A stretch of DNA of 55,947 bases, from assembly GCA_030648615.1 (NCBI GenBank), contig JAUSHJ010000069.1:1-55947 (forward strand). The letters are read 5' to 3'. The first letter of the stretch is position 1, and every line of letters starts with the position of its first letter. Of the stretch, positions 8,414 through 17,725 are shown piece after piece. This stretch comes from Microcaldota archaeon. GTDB lineage: Archaea; Micrarchaeota; Micrarchaeia; Anstonellales; Bilamarchaeaceae. The notes below the pieces were generated by a model. That model was not told the DNA's origin. It was given only the letters and a program-made list of their open reading frames with translations, and ran no database searches. The translations under genes and the position numbers were made by a program.

Positions 8414-8589
8414 GTCGCGACCGAGAAGTTCGTAAGAACTCCCAATTATTCGAAACGTCGAACAACACGATTGTCCGGCGTACCGGACAATGTGCGTATT
8501 GTCGCGCTCGACAATTGCGTGGGCATATTGTTGCTCTGAGCAACAATTATGTCGAGAGATTTGCTCGTTAGAGCAAACTGAAGCGACTT
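8414..8589. repeat. Hairpin array A (clustered, unlike hairpins)
   Basis: Plus-strand elements: palindrome GTCGCGAC 8414-8421; AGTTC-GTAA-GAACT 8427-8440; TTaTTCGA/TCGAAcAA 8446-8465 with one mismatch; ATTGTCCGG-CGTA-CCGGACAAT 8470-8491; ATTGTCG-CGCT-CGACAAT 8498-8515; ATTGTTGC-TCTGA-GCAACAAT 8527-8547; TTTGCTC-GTTA-GAGCAAA 8560-8577. Linkers include GTGCGT and GTGGGC. The array lies between ugd and uxs, just 3' of the ugd stop. It is GC-richer than the flanking genes. It aligns with array D from 8441 (55723 there), with changed but still paired stems. Short open frames through it look spurious. Confidence 0.85.
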
Positions 8590-8596
8590 GTAACAA

Positions 8597-9871
8597 TTAC
8601 CAGCATACTCCTTCATAATTATCTCGGCTTTTGCCATTTAAAACCTTCCTACCATCGAAGACAATCTTTTCATAATAAAGTGATTCTTTTTTGAATTCTT
8701 TCCATTCAGTAAGAATAAATATGATCTTATTAACTGAAAGTGCTGCTTCCAATGTGGATGAAAAATTAATCTTATTATTAAATATTTTTTTTGCGTTTTC
8801 CATTGCAATGGGATCGTAGGCAGTTACCAATGCACCTTCACTGAGCAGAACATTTATTACCAATATACTTGGAGCTTCTCGCATGTCATCGCTATCAGGC
8901 TTAAACGCAAGACCTAAAACTGTAATTTTCTTTCCTTCCAACGAACCAAGTTTCTTTTTTGCTAGTTCAACAATTTTATGCGGCTGACAATCGTTAGTTT
9001 CATTAACTGATTTGAGTATTTTAGGTTCTATATTATTATTTTTTGCAGTGTGAATGAGAGAGTTGAGGTCTTTTTTGAAACAACTCCCGCCGTAGCCAAT
9101 GCCAGCATTTAGGAATAATCGCCCTATTCTTTTATCCATACCTACAGCATTCATGATTTCGTAAACATCAAGACCGAGAGGTTTGCAGATATTGCCAATT
9201 TCATTCGCAAAGCTTATTTTTGTCGCAAGAAATGCATTACTTGTATATTTTATCATTTCTGCAGTACGTAGATCTACATGTATAATAGGAGTTTTGAAAG
9301 ATTTGTAAAGAGAAAGAACACTTTCGTATGATTTTTTATCAATGGAACCTATGACAGTACGATCTGGGTTCATAAAATCTTCTAACGCTCTGCCTTCAGG
9401 CAGAAACTCAGGATTCATTGCAATTCCAAAATCCTTGCCACATGATTTTCCGCTTTCTTGTTCAATTATAGAAATTAGAGACTCGGTAGTTTTTGGAGGA
9501 ACTGTACTTTTTACTACAATAACTGAATAAGTATTTTTTTGTTTTAATGCAGTGGCAATGTCTTTTGCTGCTGATTTTATATATTTAAGATCTGTACTCC
9601 CATCTGGTAATGAAGGAGTACCTACACAGATAAAAATCAGGTCAGAAATCTGAATGGCTTTATTAATATCAGTTGTTGCACTTAGATTTTTACCTATGTG
9701 TTTTTTCAGTAAAGCATCGAGTCCGGGTTCATAAATTGGAGATTTTCCACTGTTTATAAGTTCAACTTTTTTCTTATTAATATCTACGCAAATAACTTTA
9801 TTGCCAAACTCTGCAAAGCAAGCACCAGTAACTACGCCAACATAACCAACACCTACTATAGAAATATTCAT
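8597..9871 (-). CDS. ugd: UDP-glucose 6-dehydrogenase
   Basis: 424 residues from ATG 9871 (MNISIVGVGYVG); a TTG four codons further up is less likely. It oxidises UDP-glucose twice to UDP-glucuronate with NAD. Seen: N-terminal dinucleotide motif GVGYVGVVTG; VKSTVPPKTTE near 120; NPEFLPEGRALEDFMNPDR near 155; catalytic-cysteine loop GYGGSCFKKDLNSL near 255; and a C-terminal nucleotide-binding domain with GLAFKPDSDDMREAPS. All three domains are present at usual length. The product feeds the UDP-xylose synthase downstream on the same strand, and might also be used as glucuronate in the glycan. Confidence 0.95.
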   Translation of the reverse strand: MNISIVGVGYVGVVTGACFAEFGNKVICVDINKKKVELINSGKSPIYEPGLDALLKKHIGKNLSATTDINKAIQISDLIFICVGTPSLPDGSTDLKYIKSAAKDIATALKQKNTYSVIVVKSTVPPKTTESLISIIEQESGKSCGKDFGIAMNPEFLPEGRALEDFMNPDRTVIGSIDKKSYESVLSLYKSFKTPIIHVDLRTAEMIKYTSNAFLATKISFANEIGNICKPLGLDVYEIMNAVGMDKRIGRLFLNAGIGYGGSCFKKDLNSLIHTAKNNNIEPKILKSVNETNDCQPHKIVELAKKKLGSLEGKKITVLGLAFKPDSDDMREAPSILVINVLLSEGALVTAYDPIAMENAKKIFNNKINFSSTLEAALSVNKIIFILTEWKEFKKESLYYEKIVFDGRKVLNGKSRDNYEGVCW

Positions 9872-9900
9872 AGATACCACCAATACAACAAATTATACAC

Positions 9901-11658
9901 CTATTTCTTGGAAATTAAATGATTTTCCAGTGCGACATATTCTAGCCCAGAATTTTCAAAAACATGAATTGCGTCTTCAGAATCCAGAACGAGTGGGTAA
10001 CCGTGAAGATTGAACGAAGTATTAAGCACTCCGCCTATTCCTGTTTCTCTCTCGAATTCCTTGAGTATTCTGTAATATCTTGGATTCCAGTCCTTTTCTA
10101 AAATCTGAGGTCTGCAAGTTTTATCAGCTTGATGTACAGCAGCAACTAGTTCCTTCTGAGCTAATTTCGTAGAATGGAATGCCATTATCATATATGGTGC
10201 AGATATTTTCTTTTCGTTCTCGATGTAGTCATTTTCACGTTCTTTAAGTATCGTAGGAGCAAATGGCATCCAGAAATCCCGCATTTTTATCTGATCATTA
10301 ACCCTGTAGAACGTTTCCAGAGTAGACGGATTTCCAAGTATTGCACGATTACCAAGACTTCTGGCTCCCCATTCACATCTCCCTGCAACCCTTGCAACTA
10401 TCTTACCCTTTGCCAAAAGACTAGCGATTTCACCTTCTATATCATCGTAAAAATCTATTTTGTATTTTCTTTTCAGGTCTTTTTTCTTTATAAATTCCCC
10501 CACTGTTTCATTAGAATATGCTGGACCTAGGTAAACATCTTTAATACGTCTTGTACTTTTTCCAGGTTTGGAAAAATGATTTATATAAACATAATAACAT
10601 GCTCCAAATGGATTAGATTCGTCACCGCAACTTGGAAAAGGTCTCACGTTTTTTACCTGATCTAGTTCTGCAAGTTTCATATTGAGTTTAACGTTCATGA
10701 AGACTCCTCCACCAAGGTAGAGGTCATTTTCGTCAAGTTTTTCTATGGCTGCGTTTACCCATTTAATAGTCATAGTTTCCGTAAGATGTTGTACTGCTGC
10801 AGCAACATTATCAAATCGTTCACCTACAGCGTATTGTCTAAGATGGATTATGAAGCGATTTAGAGGAAATTTTGAGGTAAATTCTAGAGACTTTTCGTCA
10901 ACGTTTATTACAGGTTCGAACACGCGTTTATAAGTATCCATAAAGTAATTTTTGGCATATGGTGCAAGACCCATAACCTTGTATTCATGCTCAAGAGCTT
11001 TCATTCCGAGAAAAGTTGTAGTTTGACTATAGATATAACCTAGAGAGTTATACCAAGGAGTAGTTGATATTCGTTTTAATTCGTTACCACCAAGGTTAAC
11101 AGTGGCACAGTGCTCATCACCTTCACCATCCAGAGTAAGCACAAGACCCTCGGATTCACCATCACGAAGTCCATAATAAGCAGAATAAGCATGGCAAGTA
11201 TGATGATCTACAAAAAATATTTTTTCAGATGGAATAGCATAACTGTCAAAAAGCTTTTTTTTCAACAATTCTCTGCCTTGTTTAGAAGTTTTTTGTCTTT
11301 TTTGCATTGCCAATGGATAGAATAATTTTCTGAGATTGGAATGATTATAATCTATATGACGCCAGATTTCCGTTGGTAATGGTATACGATTATTAAATTT
11401 GTTAGACTTACCTTCAGACTCTTTTTGAAATATATTTGGTAGGATGTCAGTACCGCCAATGGCAACTGCATCAAGTTGCTGCGAGGTTAATCCGTGTGCG
11501 TTCAATATCCAATCGATAGCAGGTTTTGGGAAACTTCCGGAATTTTTTATCTTATCGAAACGCTCCTGCTGTACAGCTGCAATTATTGTTCCGTCTTGCA
11601 TAAGACAGACTGAATTGTTGTGACCAATGTGCATTCCAAGTATTAAAACCATAATCAT
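9901..11658 (-). CDS. Carbamoyltransferase (NodU/CmcH family)
   Basis: 585 residues. The N-terminal Kae1/YrdC-like ASKHA domain begins VLILGMHIGHNNSVCL and carries the metal-binding HHTCHAYSAYY at 152-162 and DGEGDE near 178. The C-terminal domain has GRCEWGARSLGNRAILGNP at 426-444, the strongest family signature. Members move a carbamoyl group from carbamoyl phosphate, via carbamoyl-adenylate, onto hydroxyls of sugars or antibiotics. Here it most likely decorates a glycan sugar; the acceptor is unknown. It is in a minus-strand operon between the dehydrogenase and a glycosyltransferase. Two starts, ATG 11658 and ATG 11652, are equally possible. Confidence 0.92.
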   Translation of the reverse strand: MIMVLILGMHIGHNNSVCLMQDGTIIAAVQQERFDKIKNSGSFPKPAIDWILNAHGLTSQQLDAVAIGGTDILPNIFQKESEGKSNKFNNRIPLPTEIWRHIDYNHSNLRKLFYPLAMQKRQKTSKQGRELLKKKLFDSYAIPSEKIFFVDHHTCHAYSAYYGLRDGESEGLVLTLDGEGDEHCATVNLGGNELKRISTTPWYNSLGYIYSQTTTFLGMKALEHEYKVMGLAPYAKNYFMDTYKRVFEPVINVDEKSLEFTSKFPLNRFIIHLRQYAVGERFDNVAAAVQHLTETMTIKWVNAAIEKLDENDLYLGGGVFMNVKLNMKLAELDQVKNVRPFPSCGDESNPFGACYYVYINHFSKPGKSTRRIKDVYLGPAYSNETVGEFIKKKDLKRKYKIDFYDDIEGEIASLLAKGKIVARVAGRCEWGARSLGNRAILGNPSTLETFYRVNDQIKMRDFWMPFAPTILKERENDYIENEKKISAPYMIMAFHSTKLAQKELVAAVHQADKTCRPQILEKDWNPRYYRILKEFERETGIGGVLNTSFNLHGYPLVLDSEDAIHVFENSGLEYVALENHLISKK

Positions 11659-11687
11659 CCCTAAGAATATATTTGTCCAATAACTAT

Positions 11688-12845
11688 CTAAGATATAGAT
11701 TCATCGTAAATTCTTTTTAGCTTATCTTTCCAAACTTTTGGGCTAAATTTGCCTTCCGTAGTTTCTTTTATGGCGTTTTCAGAGCATCTCTTTCTAAATT
11801 TTGTATCAACAATCATACGCTCCATGGCTGCTGCAATAGAACTTATGTAATACTCTGGCGGATGTGTGCATGCCTCTCTTCGCTTTTTTACTAATTCCAT
11901 ATTAGTTGGATAGATATACTCTCCCTTTTTACCAAAACAGGAGTAATATGCGTCCACCAACAAACCAGTCCCCTCATTGTCAACTATTTCCGGTCTTGAA
12001 AAACTATTGTCTGAAATAACTGGTAAACCATAGGAAAATGCTTCTGGAATTACGAAACCGAATGTATCATAATGAGTTGGTAAAACAAAAACATGTGATT
12101 TTTCATAAAGTTTCTGGACTTCGGAGTATGGCAGAGGAGAATAAATTTTTATTTTGTTATTGTTAGAATATTTATGTTTTATTTCATCTGGAACATTGGA
12201 AACCATAACTAGTTCGACATCATATTTAGAACTAATTTTATCAAACGCAGCTAGGGTTTCTGGTCCGCCTTTCTCAAAAAAAATGCCTGCTACAAAAAGA
12301 AAACGAATTTTGTCATTATTTCTTGTAGCTAGGATAGTTTTAATTTCCTTGGGGGGGGTAACAACCGGGTAAAGTACTTCCATCTTCTGTGCGATTTCTT
12401 CAGAATCAACAAAATTAAGCAAACTCATTTTAGCTGCATTCGACCAGGCAAGCAACTTCTTGAGTTTTTTATTTTCTAAAATTTTACACAAATTACGAAC
12501 AAATTTTGGATTTGAATATGCAACCTGATTATATCCTGCAAAAACAGCTGCATGCTCAAAATCCATGACATATGGCAACTCGCTATAAAGCAAAGATTGT
12601 GTGCTGTGTATTAGATCATAGCCAGTTATCTTGAACTTTCTCACTTTAGGAATCCCAAGAAGAACATGGAGATAATTATAGTGAGGAGATAATTTAGAAA
12701 AAATAGATTTCATAAAAGTATTAGATGAGCCAGGCACTGCTAGATATTCTTGCTTATCATATTGAAAACCGTCTGGTACATTTTCCAGCATATGCCTGTG
12801 AGCATTATGTATATTTGTCGAAGCATAGAGAAAAACTTTTTTCAT
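11688..12845 (-). CDS. GT4-family glycosyltransferase with an 8-base C tract in its coding strand
   Basis: 385 residues, GT-B fold. The C-terminal half shows FLFVAGIFFEKGGPETLAAF near 205 and the GT4 region LPTHYDTFGFVIPEAFSYG near 275 with the conserved E. It probably adds one residue to the surface glycan; the sugar is unknown. Odd: residues VVTPPKE near 166 are encoded across a run of eight C (plus strand G, 12351-12358). Loss or gain of one base there would truncate the protein before its donor-binding lobe. The gene sits between the carbamoyltransferase and an epimerase on the minus strand. Confidence 0.85.
   Translation of the reverse strand: MKKVFLYASTNIHNAHRHMLENVPDGFQYDKQEYLAVPGSSNTFMKSIFSKLSPHYNYLHVLLGIPKVRKFKITGYDLIHSTQSLLYSELPYVMDFEHAAVFAGYNQVAYSNPKFVRNLCKILENKKLKKLLAWSNAAKMSLLNFVDSEEIAQKMEVLYPVVTPPKEIKTILATRNNDKIRFLFVAGIFFEKGGPETLAAFDKISSKYDVELVMVSNVPDEIKHKYSNNNKIKIYSPLPYSEVQKLYEKSHVFVLPTHYDTFGFVIPEAFSYGLPVISDNSFSRPEIVDNEGTGLLVDAYYSCFGKKGEYIYPTNMELVKKRREACTHPPEYYISSIAAAMERMIVDTKFRKRCSENAIKETTEGKFSPKVWKDKLKRIYDESIS
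12351..12358 (-). repeat. Homopolymer tract (G8 on plus strand) inside a glycosyltransferase gene
   Basis: Eight consecutive G in an otherwise AT-rich gene, reading as C8 in the coding strand. The current length keeps the frame open. Such tracts are classic slippage sites in bacterial glycosyltransferase genes; function as a switch here is inference. Confidence 0.6.
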
Positions 12846-12863
12846 AACAACCAGTAAATTTAA

Positions 12864-13892
12864 TTATTTTCTACTAAGCGCCTCATAAATATCCTTGAAC
12901 ACTTCTTCCAAACCAATCCTAATATCCCAACCTGGATAGTGATGTTTTGCCTTATTTATATTTGATATCCACCAGATATGGTCTGCTTCTCGTTCTGGAC
13001 CTAATTTATATTTCATTTTTTTACCAGTCACCAATTCTATTAGATCGATTGACTCAAGTAAAGATAGGGAATTTTTCCTACTACCACCTATATTGTAAGC
13101 TTCGCCAGGACGAGGTTTCTTTACATAGGCAAGAAACAATTTGGCGAGATCTGCTGCATGTATGACATCACGTACCTGATAGCCACCGTGACCAAATATA
13201 GTGAGTTCTTCTCCGCTAATAGCTTTCTTTACGAAGAATGGCTCCCAGTTATGCATTTCTGTAGCCTTAGCTGCACCGCCGGTTATGCAACCCATCCTGA
13301 ATACTGCAGATTTTAAACCGTAAAGATGTGCATATTCCTGACAATATAAGTCTGCTGCAACCTTTGAAACACCAAACGGAGTATGCATCATCTGATCTAT
13401 ACGAAGATGCTCATCAAAACCATCTTGGAGCATTGGATCGAGAGGTTCGAATCGCTTCCCTGCTTTTTTATAAGAAAAGTAATTTGGAGCTTCACCGTAG
13501 ACTTTATTAGTTGAACAAAATACAAATGGAATTTCTTTGTTGTACTTACGAACTGCTTCAAGTAAATTAAGTGTACCATAAGCGTTTATCTGAAAATCTT
13601 CCATTGGAATTTCTATTGATTTGGGATGTGATGGCTGAGCCGCCGTATGTACCACGGCATCAACTTGTTTCACTAAATCAATAATTTTGTCATCTCGAAT
13701 GTCCATTTCGTGATGCTCTATACTAAATTCTTTCTGGACAAGTTGAATATTATCTTTAGTTTCAGCTTCTTTCCCAAAGAGCTTTGCACGAGTATAATTA
13801 TCTACACTGATAACGTCCCAACCTTCACTGGCAAATAGCTTACAGGATTCGGAACCTACCAAACCCGCACCGCCTGTTACTAGAACCTTCAT
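12864..13892 (-). CDS. NAD-dependent epimerase, CDP-paratose/tyvelose 2-epimerase-like
   Basis: 342 residues, extended SDR. The Rossmann motif TGGAGLVGSE is at 6-15. CSTNKVYGEAPN near 125 and the HTPFGVSKVAADLYCQEY block near 170 resemble the CDP-tyvelose epimerase group more than GalE. In HTPFGVSK the catalytic tyrosine position reads Phe. Tyvelose epimerase inverts C2 of CDP-paratose, a 3,6-dideoxy sugar, and this locus has CDP-3,6-dideoxy genes (rfbF/G/H at 26116-27827 and 38996), so the substrate may match, though the genes are far apart. It begins at ATG 13892 with GGTGAT eight bases upstream. It is divergent from gmd. Other NDP-sugar epimerase roles are possible. Confidence 0.75.
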   Translation of the reverse strand: MKVLVTGGAGLVGSESCKLFASEGWDVISVDNYTRAKLFGKEAETKDNIQLVQKEFSIEHHEMDIRDDKIIDLVKQVDAVVHTAAQPSHPKSIEIPMEDFQINAYGTLNLLEAVRKYNKEIPFVFCSTNKVYGEAPNYFSYKKAGKRFEPLDPMLQDGFDEHLRIDQMMHTPFGVSKVAADLYCQEYAHLYGLKSAVFRMGCITGGAAKATEMHNWEPFFVKKAISGEELTIFGHGGYQVRDVIHAADLAKLFLAYVKKPRPGEAYNIGGSRKNSLSLLESIDLIELVTGKKMKYKLGPEREADHIWWISNINKAKHHYPGWDIRIGLEEVFKDIYEALSRK

Positions 13893-13932
13893 GAAATCAC
13901 CAAATTAACATATTTTTCTTGTAGAGAATAGA

Positions 13933-13972
13933 TTTAAATCATCCGATGGAAATAATGTACATATAATATTAA
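13933..13972. promoter_or_regulatory. Divergent promoter region between the epimerase and gmd
   Basis: The 116-base gap holds atttaaat at 13933-13940, a candidate TATA box for the minus-strand operon, and acatataatatt at 13961-13972 for gmd. Both are about 40 bases from the start codons, so these two messages would have short leaders. Prediction from base composition and spacing only. Confidence 0.4.
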
Positions 13973-14008
13973 GTATTTATTCAATAACTCACATTTGCAG
14001 TGATAGAT

Positions 14009-15001
14009 ATGAAACGCGCATTGATAACAGGAATTACTGGTCAGGATGGTGCATACCTAGCAGAACTATTGTTAAGCAAAGGATATTGTGTGCATGGAAT
14101 AATACGAAGAGCAAGTACGTTTAATACTAGCAGAATAGACCACTTGTACAAAGACCCTCATGATCCAGCTACAAGATTTTTTCTCCACTACGGCGATTTG
14201 TCTGATTCTAGCTCACTGTCAGACATAATAAGAAAAGCAGAGCCCGATGAAGTTTATCATCTTGGTGCACAGAGTCATGTAAGAGTAAGTTTTGATATAC
14301 CGGAATACACTGCAGACATTGTAGGATTGGGAACGATAAGAATATTGGAAGCGTTACGAAGAGCAAATACAAATATTAGATTCTATCAAGCTTCAAGCAG
14401 CGAAATGTTCGGAAAAACGGAAAGTCCGCAGAATGAAAATACTCCGTTTCATCCAAGAAGTCCCTATGCGTGTGCCAAAGCATTTGCTTATTATTCTACA
14501 GTAAACTATCGAGAAGCCTATGGAATGTTTGCAACTAACGGAATTCTGTTTAACCATGAATCTCCGATGAGAGGGGAAACATTTGTAACTAGAAAAATTA
14601 CCAGGGCAATAGCAAGAATATTGGCAAATAAAGAGAAATTATTATATTTGGGTAATCTCGATGCCAAACGCGATTGGGGATATGCCCCTGATTATGTAGA
14701 TGCAATGTATAGAATTTTACAACATAAACAACCAGAAGATTTTGTCATTGCCACTGGAGAATCTCATTCGGTAAAGGAATTTGTCGAAGCAGCATTCAAA
14801 CATGTTGGCCTAGATTGGCAGAATTATGTTAAAATTGATCAACGATATTTTAGACCTGCTGAAGTAGATTTACTTATAGGAGATTACTCAAAAGCCAAGA
14901 GACTACTCAAATGGGAACCAAAGGTTAGATTCAAGGAATTGGTAAAAATAATGGTTGATGCAGATATGAAAAAAGAGGGTGTAAATGCTAAAACTAAGTG
15001 A
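14009..15001 (+). CDS. gmd: GDP-mannose 4,6-dehydratase
   Basis: 330 residues from ATG 14009 ([19 protein letters not shown]); a GTG three codons upstream is also open. It dehydrates GDP-mannose to GDP-4-keto-6-deoxymannose using bound NADP. Seen: TGITGQDG at 7-14; [27 protein letters not shown]; catalytic SSSEMFG and YACAK (YxxxK); [19 protein letters not shown], a GMD hallmark. Length is a little shorter than bacterial Gmd (about 350-370) but all motifs are kept. It overlaps the fcl gene by 17 bases, so the pair is co-translated to make GDP-L-fucose. Confidence 0.95.
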   Translation: MKRALITGITGQDGAYLAELLLSKGYCVHGIIRRASTFNTSRIDHLYKDPHDPATRFFLHYGDLSDSSSLSDIIRKAEPDEVYHLGAQSHVRVSFDIPEYTADIVGLGTIRILEALRRANTNIRFYQASSSEMFGKTESPQNENTPFHPRSPYACAKAFAYYSTVNYREAYGMFATNGILFNHESPMRGETFVTRKITRAIARILANKEKLLYLGNLDAKRDWGYAPDYVDAMYRILQHKQPEDFVIATGESHSVKEFVEAAFKHVGLDWQNYVKIDQRYFRPAEVDLLIGDYSKAKRLLKWEPKVRFKELVKIMVDADMKKEGVNAKTK

Positions 15002-15923
15002 TGAACGAATCTTGATAACCGGTGGCGCAGGTTTTTTGGGTTCCTATGTCTTAGAGCAATTAAAGAAAAAAGGAAATTCGGAAATTTTTGTTCCCAGATC
15101 AAAGGAGTATGACCTGGTTGAGAAGGAAGATATAATTCGTATGCTTAAAGATGCGACACCAACTGTAATAATTCATCTTGCTGCAGTTGTAGGAGGTATA
15201 GGGGCAAATATGCAGAATCCTGGCTCATTTTTCTATAAAAACCTTATGATGGGCGTTCAGCTCATGGAACAGGCAAGGCTTGCAAAAATCAAAAAATTTG
15301 TAGCGCTTGGAACCATATGTGCCTATCCTAAATTTGCACCCATACCATTCAAGGAAGAAGATATTTGGAATGGTTATCCTGAAGAAACTAATGCGCCATA
15401 TGGACTTGCAAAAAAAATGATGTTGGTACAATCACAAGCATATCGTCAGCAGTATGGATTTAATTCGATCTTTCTTCTTCCGGTAAATCTCTATGGACCT
15501 AGAGATAATTTTGATCCTGATAACTCCCACGTAATTCCTGCCATGATTCGAAAATTCCACGAAGCTAAAATAAATAATAAAAAAGAGGTAATACTGTGGG
15601 GAGATGGTACACCGACACGCGAATTCCTCTATGCTGAAGATTGTGCAGAAGCTATTATTCTTGCCACTGAAAAGTATGATGAATCTAAACCAGTAAATAT
15701 TGGTTCTGGAGAAGAAATAGGCATTGCAAAACTTGCTGCATTAGTATCCGATGAAGTAGGTTATAAAGGAAAAATAACTTGGGACAAAGGCAAACCGAAT
15801 GGCCAGCCAAGAAGAAAACTAGATGTTTCAAAGGCAGAAAAATATTTTGGATTCAGAGCAAAAACAAAATTCAAGGATGGATTAAGAAAAACTGTTGAAT
15901 GGTACCTAAAAAATGTCAAATAA
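14985..15923 (+). CDS. fcl: GDP-L-fucose synthase (epimerase/reductase)
   Basis: 312 residues. It converts the product of Gmd to GDP-L-fucose by 3,5-epimerisation and NADPH reduction. Seen: [12 protein letters not shown] near 10; [16 protein letters not shown] near 60, a GDP-fucose synthase marker; [16 protein letters not shown] near 107; [11 protein letters not shown] (YxxxK) near 137; [19 protein letters not shown] near 165. The start ATG lies inside the end of gmd with gagggtg just upstream. The gmd-fcl order and overlap are the usual arrangement. Confidence 0.95.
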   Translation: MLKLSDERILITGGAGFLGSYVLEQLKKKGNSEIFVPRSKEYDLVEKEDIIRMLKDATPTVIIHLAAVVGGIGANMQNPGSFFYKNLMMGVQLMEQARLAKIKKFVALGTICAYPKFAPIPFKEEDIWNGYPEETNAPYGLAKKMMLVQSQAYRQQYGFNSIFLLPVNLYGPRDNFDPDNSHVIPAMIRKFHEAKINNKKEVILWGDGTPTREFLYAEDCAEAIILATEKYDESKPVNIGSGEEIGIAKLAALVSDEVGYKGKITWDKGKPNGQPRRKLDVSKAEKYFGFRAKTKFKDGLRKTVEWYLKNVK

Positions 15924-15940
15924 GTTGGAGTTAGACCTAA

Positions 15941-16903
15941 ATGAAAAAGATAATTTTTTATGTTGACTCATTTGGCCTTGGACATATTACAAGAGAAATT
16001 GCACTTGCAAGGGCTATGCCTAAAAGTATAGAAATAATATTTATAACTAGAGATCATGTAGATTTCATAAAAAAATCATTGCCAGGTGTAAGAGTTGAAA
16101 AAAACGACATTGGACTAAATTTAATCCCAAAGGGTATCGGACTAGATATTGAAAAAACACAACTGGCAAATGTAAATTTCAGTGAAATTTTCAACGCAAA
16201 TGTAAGAACAGAAGGACTGAGGATAAAAAAAGAAAAACCAGATTTAATTATAGCAGACATACCTGCAGAACCATTCCTAGCTGCAACGGAGAATAGTATA
16301 CCAATAGTAGCAGTTTCAAACTTCGGCTGGACAATAATAATCGAACACGTTTTCGGAAAGAATAGCGATGAATACAAAACATACGCTGAAGCATATTCAA
16401 ACTCAAATAAAACTTTCGTGCTTCCGTTCAGTGAACCAATGTCACCATTTACCAATAAGAAAGAGGTAGGACTCCTGAGAAGAAGGATAACTAAAAAACT
16501 TGGAAAAATTAATGGTGTAATTAATACATTTGGTAAATCTGGGAATCTGACTTCAGATCTAAATGGTTTCAGAACAATACCTGCAAAGGCAGTGGAATCC
16601 CAGAATTATGTAGCCGTTGCAAATGCTATATTCACAAAACCATCCTACGGAATAGTAAGCGAAGCTATTTCTGCAGGTGTCCCTCTTTTCCTGAAAAAAC
16701 GTAACAATTTCCCTGAAAGCGACTACATATTTAAAAAACTTGAAGGAGTTAAAGTTGTTCCTGAAGATGTCACCCCTAGAGAATGGATAACTGAAGAAAT
16801 GAAAAATATAAATTGGAAAACCATAGAAAAAATGAGGATTAAATACAAAAATAATAGTGATAGTGAGATAGCCGATGAGGTTATTTCAATGTTCTTACAT
16901 TGA
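15941..16903 (+). CDS. GT-B glycosyltransferase, MurG/GT28-like
   Basis: 320 residues. The N-terminus IIFYVDSFGLGHITREIALAR has the glycine-rich SFGLGH loop used by GT1/GT28 enzymes. Near residue 225 the VANAIFTKPSYGIVSEAISAG segment matches the donor-binding region of MurG-type enzymes (a TKPSYGxxSEA pattern). The middle is divergent, so the donor is unknown. It follows fcl by 17 bases in a plus-strand operon and might use GDP-fucose, but that is only positional inference. No membrane segments are seen. Confidence 0.7.
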   Translation: MKKIIFYVDSFGLGHITREIALARAMPKSIEIIFITRDHVDFIKKSLPGVRVEKNDIGLNLIPKGIGLDIEKTQLANVNFSEIFNANVRTEGLRIKKEKPDLIIADIPAEPFLAATENSIPIVAVSNFGWTIIIEHVFGKNSDEYKTYAEAYSNSNKTFVLPFSEPMSPFTNKKEVGLLRRRITKKLGKINGVINTFGKSGNLTSDLNGFRTIPAKAVESQNYVAVANAIFTKPSYGIVSEAISAGVPLFLKKRNNFPESDYIFKKLEGVKVVPEDVTPREWITEEMKNINWKTIEKMRIKYKNNSDSEIADEVISMFLH

Positions 16904-16928
16904 CAATGCAGTAGTGGAGATAGATAGT

Positions 16929-17672
16929 ATGGACGAAAATCAAAAAATAAGCATAGTAACACCATCATACAACCATGGAAAGTTCATAGAACGAACTATT
17001 TTATCCATTAAAAATCAGAATTATCAGAATTATGAGCATATTGTAGTTGATGGTGAATCTACTGATGAAACAAACAATATACTCAAAAAATATCCAGAAA
17101 TAGTATGTTTGACAAAAAAAAGTAACCAAAGTAATGCACTTAATACCGGATTTAAACTTGCTAAAGGAGACATAATAGGCTGGATAAGTTCAGATGATAT
17201 TTATGTACCTGGAGCTTTTGAAACAGCAATAAAATACCTAACAGAGCACCAGGAAGTAGATCTTGTTTATACTGATTGTAATTTCATAGATGAAAATGAC
17301 AAAGTAATTGGTAATTGGCATACTGCACCTTTCAGTTATTTTCGCAATCTTAACTATGCTCAGATGATACCACAACCAACTGCATTTTTTAGAAAAACCG
17401 TATTCGAAAAAGCAGGATATATAGATGAAAACCTTAACTATGGAATGGATTATGATTTTTTTATTAGAGTATCTAAAAAATGCAAAATAGATTATATTCC
17501 AAACAAAATATTTGCAAATTTCAGAGTGCATTCATCATCAAAAACTATGAGCCATAGAGAAAAATTCGAACCGGAAATAATTAAGATAAGAACAAAATAT
17601 GGTGCCATAATCCCGTATTTCGCAATTAAAACAATTCAAAATATTGTTGGCAGAATAAAAAAAAGAATTTGA
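16929..17672 (+). CDS. GT2-family glycosyltransferase
   Basis: 247 residues from ATG 16929 (MDENQKISIVTPSYNHG); an in-frame ATG at 16875 would overlap the previous gene and adds a tail unlike the family. GT-A fold: ISIVTPSYNHGKFIERTI at the start, VVDGESTDET near 40, ISSDDIYVPGAF near 90 (DxD-type metal site), and GMDYDFFIRVSKK near 180. It transfers a sugar to a glycan in the cytoplasm; the donor is unknown. Fourth gene of the gmd operon, followed after 53 bases by an FkbM methyltransferase. Confidence 0.85.
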   Translation: MDENQKISIVTPSYNHGKFIERTILSIKNQNYQNYEHIVVDGESTDETNNILKKYPEIVCLTKKSNQSNALNTGFKLAKGDIIGWISSDDIYVPGAFETAIKYLTEHQEVDLVYTDCNFIDENDKVIGNWHTAPFSYFRNLNYAQMIPQPTAFFRKTVFEKAGYIDENLNYGMDYDFFIRVSKKCKIDYIPNKIFANFRVHSSSKTMSHREKFEPEIIKIRTKYGAIIPYFAIKTIQNIVGRIKKRI

Positions 17673-17725
17673 ACAAACTATTATAAACAAAATTATGAAT
17701 ATCAAATCATGAGACGAGGATTAAC

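Noticed and set aside
8393-8637. Two minus-strand open frames of 63-67 codons through hairpin array A
   Set aside because: They read through perfect hairpins, have no family resemblance, and one overlaps the end of ugd in another frame.
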